Positions 17,891 to 27,558 of a stretch of DNA of 37,461 bases are shown here, piece by piece (the first letter of the stretch is position 1; every line of letters begins with the position of its first letter). A program made the position numbers and the translations under genes. The stretch lies in assembly GCF_009939295.1 (NCBI RefSeq), contig NZ_WVIC01000040.1, positions 1 to 37,461 on the forward strand, in the 5' to 3' direction. The notes under the pieces are model-generated. The model had not been told where the DNA came from, made no database searches, and saw only the letters and a list, made by a program, of their open reading frames with translations. This stretch comes from Petrachloros mirabilis ULC683. Its GTDB lineage: Bacteria > Cyanobacteriota > Cyanobacteriia > Thermosynechococcales > Thermosynechococcaceae.

Positions 17891-17924
17891 AATTTTGAGG
17901 GTCTACGACCCGTCAAAATTTTCC
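17891..17924 (+). terminator. Stem-loop after the antiporter gene
   Basis: AATTTTGA-GGGTC pairs with GACCC-G-TCAAAATT across the loop TAC, with one bulged G, then TTCC. It lies 57 bases after the antiporter stop and about 160 bases before atpB. The AT-rich foot (AAAATTTT) fits an intrinsic terminator, but the T-tract is short. Confidence 0.5.
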
Positions 17925-18037
17925 TGACGGAACCCTAGGCCCGAGCCGCCGCAATCCAGACAGAATCAGCGTAAGGGTGTTAACTTGATCCCCTTAAGTG
18001 GTACCGTGAAGATTGGCGATTTTATGCAAGCTGCTGA

Positions 18038-19540
<1,503 letters not shown>

Positions 19541-19551
19541 GGAGGCTGAAC

Positions 19552-19968
19552 ATGACACTCACAGTTCGAGTGATTGCCCCAGACAAAACAGTTTGGGACT
19601 CCTCTGCCGAAGAGGTGATTTTACCCAGTACCACCGGTCAACTGGGGATTCTCTCCGGCCATGCCCCCCTGCTCACGGCTCTAGAAATTGGCGTGATGCG
19701 CGTGCGTCCCGGCAAAGACTGGGTGAGTATTGCACTCATGGGCGGCTTTGCTGAGGTTGAGCAAAATGAAGTCACGATTCTGGTAAATGGAGCAGAGCGG
19801 GGTGACGCCATTGACCAAGAACAGGCCAAGGCGGATCTTGCTGAGGCACAAACCCGTTTAAGTCAAGCTGAACAAGGGGAAAACCGCCAAGAGCGACTTC
19901 AGGCTCAGCGTCGCTTTAAGCGCGCCCGAGCCCGTGTGCAAGCGTCTGGCGGAGTGGTGCAGATCTAG
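19552..19968 (+). CDS. atpE: ATP synthase F1 subunit epsilon
   Basis: This 138-residue protein is the epsilon subunit, which couples the central stalk to rotation and inhibits hydrolysis. An N-terminal beta-sandwich ([52 protein letters not shown]) is followed by two C-terminal helices from about 85 rich in Ala, Gln, Arg and Glu. Length is normal. GGAGG lies 7 bases before the ATG, a strong ribosome site. It follows atpB by 11 bases and precedes a strong terminator. The general bacterial name is atpC; atpE is the cyanobacterial/plastid usage. Confidence 0.96.
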   Translation: MTLTVRVIAPDKTVWDSSAEEVILPSTTGQLGILSGHAPLLTALEIGVMRVRPGKDWVSIALMGGFAEVEQNEVTILVNGAERGDAIDQEQAKADLAEAQTRLSQAEQGENRQERLQAQRRFKRARARVQASGGVVQI

Positions 19969-20005
19969 GCCACAACTCTCCAAGGAATCTTTCGATTCAA
20001 GAATG

Positions 20006-20047
20006 CAAACGCCCCGAGTCTCGGGGCGTTTGTTGTGATTGGTTTTT
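20006..20047 (+). terminator. Rho-independent-type terminator of atpB-atpE
   Basis: CAAACGCCCCGAG (20006-20018) pairs perfectly with CTCGGGGCGTTTG (20020-20032), followed by a T/G-rich tail ending in GGTTTTT. It lies 38 bases after the epsilon stop. With only one base between the arms, the inner base pairs would open into a loop of about five bases. The hairpin is nearly symmetrical, but the downstream gene runs the same way, so it serves atpBE. Confidence 0.85.
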
Positions 20048-20181
20048 AGGTGTGGACTGAGATCGCTAGAAACCTGTGAGCGAGAGCACGCAGGGGTGGA
20101 CTGAGGATTCCTATAATATGGTCATCCCCAGGGCAAGAAAGCCGATGGGGGTGCTCTGAAGTGAGGTTCCGGGAGATACTC

Positions 20182-22071
20182 ATGCCTGATGCTGTGCCCC
20201 ATTCGCCTGTCTCTCGTCTGCTCAATCACCGCTATCAGGTGCTTCAAGTTTTGGCTGATGGCGGGTTTGGCCATACCTATTTGGCCATTGACACCCAAAT
20301 GCCCTCGGGACGGAAATGCGTGGTCAAGCAACTGAAGCCCGTGGAGAACAATGACAGAATTTACCAGTTGGTTCAGGAGCGCTTTCAGCGAGAGGCGGCA
20401 ATTCTAGAGGCGCTGGGGGAAGCCCATGACCAAATTCCCTGTCTTTATGCCTACTTTGAAGAAGATGGGCAGTTTTACTTGGTAGAAGAATGGGTGGAGG
20501 GCGATACCCTCACCCAGCGGGTACAAAAGCAAGGCCCACTCCCTGAACCTCAGGTTTTGGATATTTTGGTCAAGCTGTTGGGTGCGATCGCATTTATCCA
20601 TCAGCAGCAGATCGTCCACCGGGACTTGAAGCCCGACAACATCATCTTGCGCCAGCGAGATCAGCAACCCGTTTTGATTGACTTTGGCGCAGTCAAAGAA
20701 ACCATGGGCACCGTGATCAACTCCCAGGGACAAAGCTCTCAGTCAATTGTGGTGGGCACCCCAGGGTTTATGCCCTCAGAGCAAATGGCTGGCCGTCCCG
20801 TTTATGGCAGCGACCTGTATAGCCTAGGGTTAACCGCCCTCTACCTGCTCACCGGCAAACTGCCCCAAGACCTAGACGTGGATCTGTTCAGCGGTGATCT
20901 GCGTTGGCGACCCCTACTGCCTGACCTCAGCCCAGAATTTGCCGCCATACTCGATCGCGCCCTGCAAATGCACCCCCGTGATCGCTTTACGAACGCACCG
21001 CAAATGCTAGCTGCGCTTGACGCCTGTCGAACCTTACCAGACACCGAAGTCGTGACCCACTCTGTAGGGACCCCTACCGTTCCCACAGAAGTTGTCACAC
21101 CAGACCCCAGGGGGGTGGCTCACCCTGAAATGCCCACCCCCCTGGGGCAATCCATGCCATCGAGCCTACCCACCCAACCGGTTATGCCCCAGTCAGCCAA
21201 CCCCCAAGCTGCCGTCCCCCCCGTTACAACCCCCCAAATTGAGAGCCGCCTCCAATCCCACTCCTCGACTTCATCTTGGATGATTGCAGCGATTCTGGGC
21301 AGCATTATTGGCACCGCAATGTTAGTGACCGCCTTTTTCCTGCAAGATCAACTCCCCTTTCTCTCTGCGTTGATGGGATCTGATCGCTCATCCCCAGGGA
21401 GCGGCGTAGATCCATCCCTGTCACCTAGAACAGCGATGCCTCCGAACACCTCCCCACCAGATGGCGAATTGGAATCTTCACCCTCAGGCACACTCACCCC
21501 AGAAGCAGAGCCTAGCATAGACTCCCCTGTCAATTCTGACCCACCCCCAGGGCATTCGGATTCCACCCCTGATCCCACTGGCTTGGTCAACGCCACCATT
21601 GTGGGAGAGCCGGGCAGCAAAAATATTCGCTCTGGCCCCGGCACCCGCTTTGGCGTGCGGCATATTGCTTACCCCGGCGATCGCGTTGAAATTCTAGACT
21701 CCAGCAACGACAGCGGCGGCTTTGTCTGGCACCTGATTTATTTTCCTCAGTCTCAAGCCCAGGGCTGGATTGCCGCTCAACTCATTCAACAAGACGGAGC
21801 GTCACCTCCGCCCCAATCGCCCCCACAAACGCCTCCGCCTTCCACACCTACCCCAGACACCAATGCCACCATTGGGGGAGAGCCGGGTAGCAAAAATATC
21901 CGCTCTGGCCCTGGCACCAACTTTGGGGTGCGCCATATTGCTTACCCCGGCGATCGCGTCCGCATTCTCAACAGTGAGCAAGATAACGGCGGCTTTGTCT
22001 GGTACGAAATCTATTTTCCCAAGTCCGGGGCTAAGGGCTGGATCGCGGCTCAACTGTTATCTGTAGACTAG
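20182..22071 (+). CDS. Hanks-type Ser/Thr protein kinase with transmembrane segment and two SH3b domains
   Basis: This protein of 629 residues (from ATG 20182) is a eukaryotic-type Ser/Thr kinase. GGGAG 7 bases upstream favours this ATG over the GTG at 20161. Kinase landmarks are the glycine loop DGGFGHTY (26-33), Lys49, VHRDLKPDN (Asp148), IDFGAVKE (Asp167) and VGTPGFMPSEQ, so it should be active. A Pro/Ser/Thr-rich linker leads to a membrane segment (about 370-390), another linker, and two nearly identical SH3b domains (NIRSGPGT-FGVRHIAYPGDRV) near 480-545 and 565-629. SH3b domains outside the membrane often bind cell wall. It is followed by a membrane-anchored carboxypeptidase, which fits an envelope-sensing role; that link is inference. 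Confidence 0.93.
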   Translation: MPDAVPHSPVSRLLNHRYQVLQVLADGGFGHTYLAIDTQMPSGRKCVVKQLKPVENNDRIYQLVQERFQREAAILEALGEAHDQIPCLYAYFEEDGQFYLVEEWVEGDTLTQRVQKQGPLPEPQVLDILVKLLGAIAFIHQQQIVHRDLKPDNIILRQRDQQPVLIDFGAVKETMGTVINSQGQSSQSIVVGTPGFMPSEQMAGRPVYGSDLYSLGLTALYLLTGKLPQDLDVDLFSGDLRWRPLLPDLSPEFAAILDRALQMHPRDRFTNAPQMLAALDACRTLPDTEVVTHSVGTPTVPTEVVTPDPRGVAHPEMPTPLGQSMPSSLPTQPVMPQSANPQAAVPPVTTPQIESRLQSHSSTSSWMIAAILGSIIGTAMLVTAFFLQDQLPFLSALMGSDRSSPGSGVDPSLSPRTAMPPNTSPPDGELESSPSGTLTPEAEPSIDSPVNSDPPPGHSDSTPDPTGLVNATIVGEPGSKNIRSGPGTRFGVRHIAYPGDRVEILDSSNDSGGFVWHLIYFPQSQAQGWIAAQLIQQDGASPPPQSPPQTPPPSTPTPDTNATIGGEPGSKNIRSGPGTNFGVRHIAYPGDRVRILNSEQDNGGFVWYEIYFPKSGAKGWIAAQLLSVD

Positions 22072-22146
22072 AACGCCACCCATTGTCAGGTGACCCTTTT
22101 GTCAGCTATTGATAGCCATCCTTCTCACCCCAATACACCCCTTACC

Positions 22147-23007
22147 ATGAAAGCCTTCCGTTCACTGTCCCCCCACATTCAATTTATTGCTGTGGTTGTC
22201 GTGAGCGCCCTCAGTATTGTGATTTTGGGTTTCACCCTTCAGGCTACATTTGCACCCGATTCCCAATCAGAGGTTCAGCCCACTCCCCCCCAGACGGAGA
22301 TCCAAGGATCGTCCCCCACGAATCTCGGACTCCCAGATCTACCCGGCGAAGGCATTGTCGTCATCCCAGGGACAACCCCCCCCCTTGAGCCATCGGGACG
22401 CAGCCCTGAAGCCGAGGGTGCCAGATCTCCTCAGTCTTCGTCCCAGTCCTCGTCCCAGCCCTCACCCCCGCCACCAGGCTCAAGCGATAGCTATTTCGGT
22501 CATCTTCCCTACGCTCAAAATGATCAGAGCTTAGTTGAAGTTGGGCAATTTGTCCGAGATACCTATCAGCGCACAGAATATCTAGACATCGAGGCAGCCA
22601 ATGCTTTTTTAGAGATGCAGGCGGTGGCTCGGACTGATGGGGTCTACTTGATGCCCATTTCCGGCTTTCGCACCATTGCCGATCAGAATGCGCTCTTTGT
22701 CCGTCAAGTAGAGCGCCAGGGTAGTGAGGCAGCAGCGGCTCAGTTAAGTGCCCCTCCAGGCTATAGCGAACACCATACGGGGTTTGCCATTGATATTGCC
22801 GATGAACAACAGCCGGACACCGATCTTAAATTTGCCTTTGAGTTTACAGGCGCATACGAGTGGCTGGCTCGTTACGCTAAAGACTATGGCTTTGAACTTT
22901 CTTTTCCCCCAGAAAATGCTCAAGAGGTGAGCTTTGAACCCTGGCACTGGCGATTTATCGGGTCACAGCGAGCTGCGGCAACATTCCGTCAGGCCATGAG
23001 ATTTTAA
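22147..23007 (+). CDS. D-alanyl-D-alanine carboxypeptidase family protein (M15, VanY-like), membrane-anchored
   Basis: This 286-residue protein (from ATG 22147) is a zinc peptidase of family M15. It begins with one membrane segment (IQFIAVVVVSALSIVILGF), then a Pro/Ser-rich low-complexity linker, then the catalytic domain in the last 170 residues. Zinc and catalytic motifs are SEHHTGFAIDIAD (the SxxxxGxxxD pattern) and EPWHWRFIG (the ExxHW pattern); YLMPISGFRTIADQNALF is also typical. It should trim peptidoglycan stem peptides outside the membrane. A GTG at 22090 would add 19 residues, but the ATG gives a clean signal anchor. It is 75 bases after the kinase and probably co-transcribed. Confidence 0.9.
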   Translation: MKAFRSLSPHIQFIAVVVVSALSIVILGFTLQATFAPDSQSEVQPTPPQTEIQGSSPTNLGLPDLPGEGIVVIPGTTPPLEPSGRSPEAEGARSPQSSSQSSSQPSPPPPGSSDSYFGHLPYAQNDQSLVEVGQFVRDTYQRTEYLDIEAANAFLEMQAVARTDGVYLMPISGFRTIADQNALFVRQVERQGSEAAAAQLSAPPGYSEHHTGFAIDIADEQQPDTDLKFAFEFTGAYEWLARYAKDYGFELSFPPENAQEVSFEPWHWRFIGSQRAAATFRQAMRF

Positions 23008-23032
23008 GGTGCCGTGGCGATTTGACTGAGGA

Positions 23033-23440
23033 GGCTAGGGGCGCTACCGTGTACACGCAAGTCGAATTTACTGCGCACATCCTGCATTACCCCCCTTAAT
23101 CCCCCCTTGCTCTTGGCGAAGCCTGCCCGCAGGGCTTAGGGGGGAAACCGGAAAATATTGTTCCCTCCCCTTGGCAAGGCTACCGTGTACACACAAGTCT
23201 TGAAAAGATTTAAAATCTTTGCGCTCGCCCCCCTAGCCCCCCAATTCTGGGGGGAACCAGTCCTAACTTTCGGATTTCTCCCCCCAGAATTGGGGGGTTG
23301 GGGGGGCTAATGCAGCGTGGAACACGGAGAACTAGAGATGTGTATACACCGTAGCCTTGGCAAGGGGAGGGCTAGGGTGGGGTCATGCAGGGTGAAATAG
23401 ATTTATCCAGAGATGTGTGTACACCGTAGGGCTAGGGCGC
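23033..23440. mobile_element. MITE, family A, outer copy (A4), interrupted by A3
   Basis: The outer element runs from CTACCGTGTACACGCAAGTC (23044) to GATGTGTGTACACCGTAG (ending 23429), about 200 bases once the inner element and one duplicate are removed. Flanks GGCTAGGGGCG (23033-23043) and GGCTAGGGCGC (23430-23440) form a target duplication differing by one inserted G. Its interior differs from A1-A3, including a GGCGAAGCC and GCCCGCAGGGC palindrome pair at about 23115-23137. Divergence plus being interrupted makes it older than A3. It lies in the gap after the carboxypeptidase gene. Confidence 0.85.
23169..23365. mobile_element. MITE, family A, inner copy (A3), nested in A4
   Basis: A 175-base element (23180-23354) begins CTACCGTGTACACACAAGTC and ends GATGTGTATACACCGTAG, in the same orientation as A1. 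Both sides carry an identical 11-base CCTTGGCAAGG (23169-23179 and 23355-23365), a perfect target duplication. The duplication is itself nearly palindromic, and the rebuilt empty site is a hairpin with CCCTCCCCTTG and CAAGGGGAGGG arms around one central G, so insertion was centred on a hairpin tip. There is no ORF inside. Confidence 0.92.
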
Positions 23441-23493
23441 GTCAGGTGAGCAGATCTGTGGTCTTATGTTCTGGATTCTGGATTACTTCTGGA

Positions 23494-23877
23494 TTACTTC
23501 TGGGTCAAGTCAACACCCAGATAGGTTTTGCTGAGATAGCGAGCCAGTCGGTTCAGGGGCTTTTTCGCCTGATCTGTGGCTGAAATACCCAGAAGTTCGC
23601 CAAAAACTTGATCAGAGAGCAGACCTTTTTGGTGTTTCTCAAAAGCATCAACCACTTGGATCAGTTCATCCACGCTAAAGACATACCCTTGTTGGGCAGC
23701 AAACTCAACCACTGCCGGAGCCCGTTCTCCCTTGAGAGCTTGAGTCTCTGCTGGGTCAAGCTCGACTTCGCTGCTAATATCGCCATCGCCAACACCCAGC
23801 AGAGACTCAAGCTGTTGCCGCAGGGTTACATCTTCTGCTGTTTTTTGCATGAATTGCAGAACTGTTGCAGTTGCCAT
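23494..23877 (-). CDS. Nif11-like domain small protein
   Basis: This 127-residue protein (from ATG 23877) has a Nif11-like region at about 4-90: VLQFMQKTAEDVTLRQQLESLL, then VVEFAAQQGYVFSVDELIQVVDAFEKHQKG. Nif11 domains occur as leader sequences of ribosomal peptides and as stand-alone proteins of unknown role. Here the C-terminus (PLNRLARYLSKTYLGVDLTQK) has no Gly-Gly cleavage site followed by a Cys-rich core, so a peptide-precursor role is unlikely. GAGGAA just before this ATG makes it the better start than the longer frame reaching 23952. Upstream it diverges from the ABC-F gene. Confidence 0.7.
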   Translation of the reverse strand: MATATVLQFMQKTAEDVTLRQQLESLLGVGDGDISSEVELDPAETQALKGERAPAVVEFAAQQGYVFSVDELIQVVDAFEKHQKGLLSDQVFGELLGISATDQAKKPLNRLARYLSKTYLGVDLTQK

Positions 23878-24029
23878 GGTTTCCTCTTTATCACCAAGCT
23901 GTTTCAGCATTATAGCAATGCCTTTAGGGAGAACCGATGTGTCACAGCGCACGCCCTACCGCATGGGTAGCAAGGGTGACGTTAGACTAAAACTGAGACG
24001 ACCCCCTCGGATAATTCTTTTCCCTAATT

Positions 24030-25961
24030 ATGGCGCTGTTAACCCTGCGATCGCTCCAGAAAGATTTTGGCATCAAAGCAATTCTCCGGGATGCTAGTTT
24101 TAGCCTGGATGCTGGTGATCGGGTGGGGCTCATTGGCGTCAATGGCTCGGGCAAGTCTACACTTCTGAAGATCCTGGCCGGACTAGAGCCTCCAGATGGG
24201 GGCGATCTGTGGGTGAACAGCGGAGCCAAGGTGGTTTATTTGCCCCAGCAACCTGAGCTTAATGAAGACCATACGGTCTTAGAGCAGGTGTTTGCTGATA
24301 GCGGTGAACAAATGGCGTTGGTGCGCGAATATGAGGCGCTGTCCCATCAACTGGCTCAAAATCATGACGAGTCTGATGGATTAATGGCTCGTCTGTCCCA
24401 TCTGTCTCAAGAGATTGAAGCAGCCGGTGCCTGGGACTTAGAAACACAAGCCAAGGTAGTGCTCACGAAGTTGGGGATTGCAGATCTTGAGACGCGGATC
24501 GCAGCCTTGTCTGGGGGCTACCGCAAACGGATTGCGATCGCAGCCGCCCTCCTCTCTGACCCCGATGTGCTGTTAATGGATGAGCCCACCAACCATCTCG
24601 ATGCCCTATCCGTGGAATGGCTTCAAGGCTACCTACAGCGCTTTCGAGGAGCCTTACTGCTGATCACCCACGACCGCTACTTTTTAGATCGGGTCACCAA
24701 CCGCATTCTGGAAATTGATCGCGGCGACCTGTACCCCTACGAGGGCAACTACGCCTATTACCTCGAAAAAAAAGCCGAAGCTGAAGCCGCCGACCTCAGC
24801 AGCCAGCGCAAACATGCGGGCGTTCTACGCCGAGAACTTGAATGGCTAAAGCGCGGGCCCAAAGCCCGCAGCACCAAGCAAAAAGCCCGCATTGATCGGA
24901 TTCGAGACATGCAGGCCGAAACTTTCAAAGCCGCCAAAGGCAAGGTAGACATTACCACCGCTGGACGGCGTATCGGCAAAAAGGTAATTGAACTAGACGG
25001 GGTCAGCAAAGGGTTTGAGGGGCGCACCCTCATCCAAGACTTTAGCTATCACTTCAGCCCCGAAGATCGCATTGGCATCATTGGGCCTAATGGCGTGGGC
25101 AAATCTACCCTGCTGAATTTGATCACAGGACGCCAGAAACCCGACGCGGGTCAAGTGGAGATTGGCAGCACCATCCATATGGGCTACTTTGATCAGCACT
25201 CAGAGGATGTCACCCTCAACCCGCAGCAACGGGTGATTGACTATCTCAAAGACGTTGCCGAACTCATCACCACCGTCGATGGCAGCGTGATCACCGCGTC
25301 GCAAATGCTGGAGCGATTTTTGTTTCCCCCCAACCAGCAATATGCCCCCATCCACAAGCTCTCCGGAGGGGAAAGGCGGCGGCTATTCCTGTTGCGAGTG
25401 CTCATGGAAGCCCCCAATGTCTTAATCCTCGACGAACCCACCAACGACCTCGATGTGCAAACCCTGGCAGTGCTGGAAGACTATCTGGAAGACTTCAACG
25501 GCTGTGTGATTGTGGTCTCCCATGATCGTTATTTCCTTGATCGCACCGTGGATAGTTTGTTTGCCTTTGAGACCAACGGTACTCTGCGTCAATATCCTGG
25601 TAATTACTCACTTTATTTAGACTACCAGCAACGGGAAACGCCTGTTGTTGAGGTTAAGGCGCTGAAACGTCAGCAGCAGACGGCTCCAGCGCCTCAGCCT
25701 GACCCACCGCCATCTTCTCAATTGGCTGCCAAGCCGCGCAAGCTTTCCTATAAGGAAAAACGAGAATACGAAGCCCTCGAAACCCAAATTCCCCAAATGG
25801 AAGCCGAAAAGACAGAGCTTGAAAAGCAGCTTTACCATAGCCCTCCTGGGGGCTATACGGCAGTGCAAGAACTATCAACTCGGTTGGCTGAACTCACCCA
25901 AGCCATTGATAGGGCAACGGAACGATGGCTAGAATTGGCTGAACGCTCGGATCTGAGTTAA
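24030..25961 (+). CDS. ABC-F family ATPase (Uup-like)
   Basis: This 643-residue soluble protein has two ABC ATPase domains and no membrane segments. Domain 1 has GVNGSGKST, signature LSGGYRKR and LLMDEPTNHLD with ITHDRYFLD. Domain 2 has GPNGVGKST, LSGGERRR and LILDEPTNDLD with VSHDRYFLD. The charged linker between them (about 230-310, KRGPKARSTKQKARIDRI) is the P-site tRNA-interaction region of ABC-F proteins. A Pro/Gln-rich spacer and a C-terminal coiled coil (about 575-640) favour the Uup subgroup, which acts on ribosomes and has been linked to branched DNA. All catalytic glutamates are present. It is divergent from the Nif11-like gene. Confidence 0.93.
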   Translation: MALLTLRSLQKDFGIKAILRDASFSLDAGDRVGLIGVNGSGKSTLLKILAGLEPPDGGDLWVNSGAKVVYLPQQPELNEDHTVLEQVFADSGEQMALVREYEALSHQLAQNHDESDGLMARLSHLSQEIEAAGAWDLETQAKVVLTKLGIADLETRIAALSGGYRKRIAIAAALLSDPDVLLMDEPTNHLDALSVEWLQGYLQRFRGALLLITHDRYFLDRVTNRILEIDRGDLYPYEGNYAYYLEKKAEAEAADLSSQRKHAGVLRRELEWLKRGPKARSTKQKARIDRIRDMQAETFKAAKGKVDITTAGRRIGKKVIELDGVSKGFEGRTLIQDFSYHFSPEDRIGIIGPNGVGKSTLLNLITGRQKPDAGQVEIGSTIHMGYFDQHSEDVTLNPQQRVIDYLKDVAELITTVDGSVITASQMLERFLFPPNQQYAPIHKLSGGERRRLFLLRVLMEAPNVLILDEPTNDLDVQTLAVLEDYLEDFNGCVIVVSHDRYFLDRTVDSLFAFETNGTLRQYPGNYSLYLDYQQRETPVVEVKALKRQQQTAPAPQPDPPPSSQLAAKPRKLSYKEKREYEALETQIPQMEAEKTELEKQLYHSPPGGYTAVQELSTRLAELTQAIDRATERWLELAERSDLS

Positions 25962-25998
25962 ATCATTTTTTACATCAGGGGGGCTGGCTCAAGTCAGG

Positions 25999-27459
25999 CT
26001 ATGATGGCACCTGACCAATCTTTTGGCGCAATTCCACTTTGATGCGCATTAGCAAATCGCTTTGATCCAAAGACGCTAGAATTTCCCGCACCACGGTTTT
26101 AGGGCCACTTGGCCCCCAAGCTGCTCCCTGCATCAAATATTGCTTGGTGATCTCACCCATGGCATAGGTAGATACCCCTGCCACCGCCCCTTGCGTTGTC
26201 GCCACAGAGAGATAGGGCAAAATCGAAGCCCCCCCTGTGGCTGGTACAGCTAACGCCAAAATTCCCTTGAGGGAGCTTAATCCTAGGGTGGCCAGCAGTT
26301 CACTGGCGCTGATGCCCCCCATGGCAATGGCAATTTTTCGCAGCAGCCCCACGGCTCCCTGCTGAGTCATAGAAATGCCATAGAGCTTCGATAGGGTCAG
26401 AATCATGGCCACATCAATGACGGCACTGCTCATCACATCTACTAGGGTAATCGGGTTGAGGGCAATGGCCACCGCTTTGGTCGTGACACTCTGCCAGATA
26501 ATGCGATTGGCGGCGCGATCGCGAATCTGCATTTTCTTAGCCACCAACTGTCCCTGAATATCATCGGCATAGAGCATCGTATTCAGAGCCACCAACGCCT
26601 TGCCCTCACGATCTAGAATCTCTAAAATTTTGAGCTTCAAGTCCTCAACCTGGGGGGATCCTGGCCGCAGCTCCGCCCCCAGGCTGCCATCAGGGCGCTG
26701 GATGGCCACCGGCAGCAGCGGTGCCGCCGCCGCCATCACAATTTCATTGGCAGACAGCAGCTCTCGCACCCGCTGATCCCGAATTTTGGCATAAATTGCC
26801 TGTCGATCGGCCTCTGGATACTGATCCACCTTGTTAAACACCAATAGCATTGGCTTACTGGCCATGCGGAGGGTTGAGAGCGCCTCGTACTCAACCTTGG
26901 TCATATCCCCGGCAATCACAAACAAAATCAAGTCAGCCTGCTTGGCGACCTCGTGGGCCAGACGCTCTCGGGTCTCCCCATCAATTTCATCAATGCCGGG
27001 GGTGTCAATCAACTCCACCCGAGACTGGCCAGCCCCCTGCAACGACACCTGTGTCACCCCCAACTGAGCCGCAGAGAGTTGCCAACTGGCCTGCTGTCGA
27101 GTGCGGGTGACCCCATGGGTTGGCCCCGTGGCAAAGACCGATTCCCCCAAGAGCGCATTCAGCAGCGAGGACTTGCCACGACTGACCATGCCAAACACAG
27201 CAATATGAACCACCTGATGCTCAAGCTTTTCCAGCATGGCCTGAAGAGAGGCAATTTCAGACTCAAGCCCCTGGCGCTCTCGCGCAGATAGATCCAGACT
27301 GTTGAGTAAGTCTTGCAACGAAGCCTGGGCTTGCTCATAGCCCAATTCGGCCTGAATCTGCTCAAAATCGCGCAGGGTCTGATCGAGTTGACTTTCTAAA
27401 TCTTCAGTCTCAAAATCATTCAACCAGCGATCTGATTCTGGCTCTTCTACCATGATCAT
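25999..27459 (-). CDS. Dynamin/Era-like GTPase with DUF697-type membrane domain
   Basis: This 486-residue protein has an N-terminal coiled coil (about 17-85), a TRAFAC GTPase domain with G1 GMVSRGKSS (90-98), G3 DTPG (152-155) and G4 NKVD (about 208), and a hydrophobic C-terminal region (about 320-460) like DUF697/YcjF-type GTPases. It is probably associated with the inner or thylakoid membrane. Role is unknown; related proteins are linked to membrane or envelope maintenance. ATG 27459 or ATG 27453 (MVEEPESDRW) are both possible. It faces the ABC-F gene tail to tail and lies downstream of the PatA-like gene, separated by a palindrome. Confidence 0.87.
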   Translation of the reverse strand: MIMVEEPESDRWLNDFETEDLESQLDQTLRDFEQIQAELGYEQAQASLQDLLNSLDLSARERQGLESEIASLQAMLEKLEHQVVHIAVFGMVSRGKSSLLNALLGESVFATGPTHGVTRTRQQASWQLSAAQLGVTQVSLQGAGQSRVELIDTPGIDEIDGETRERLAHEVAKQADLILFVIAGDMTKVEYEALSTLRMASKPMLLVFNKVDQYPEADRQAIYAKIRDQRVRELLSANEIVMAAAAPLLPVAIQRPDGSLGAELRPGSPQVEDLKLKILEILDREGKALVALNTMLYADDIQGQLVAKKMQIRDRAANRIIWQSVTTKAVAIALNPITLVDVMSSAVIDVAMILTLSKLYGISMTQQGAVGLLRKIAIAMGGISASELLATLGLSSLKGILALAVPATGGASILPYLSVATTQGAVAGVSTYAMGEITKQYLMQGAAWGPSGPKTVVREILASLDQSDLLMRIKVELRQKIGQVPS

Positions 27460-27499
27460 CCCACCCTCTCAGATAGCCACTTTGGCCAGCATTCCTATA

Positions 27500-27543
27500 G
27501 CAATCCTAAACCAGTTGTAAATTTACAAATCATCTAGGATTGC
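27500..27543. repeat. 44-base palindromic intergenic repeat
   Basis: GCAATCCTA (27500-27508) is repeated inverted as TAGGATTGC (27535-27543), and the centre TTGTAAATTTACAA (27515-27528) is a perfect palindrome. The whole can fold into a hairpin with one internal loop. It resembles small palindromic repeats I recall from other cyanobacteria. Located 16 bases after the PatA-like gene stop, it may double as that gene's terminator. Confidence 0.7.
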
Positions 27544-27558
27544 GATTCCAATCTAGCC

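Noticed and set aside
22090-22146. GTG start for the carboxypeptidase
   Set aside because: It would place an unrelated polar stretch before the signal anchor; ATG 22147 begins directly with basic residues and the membrane segment.
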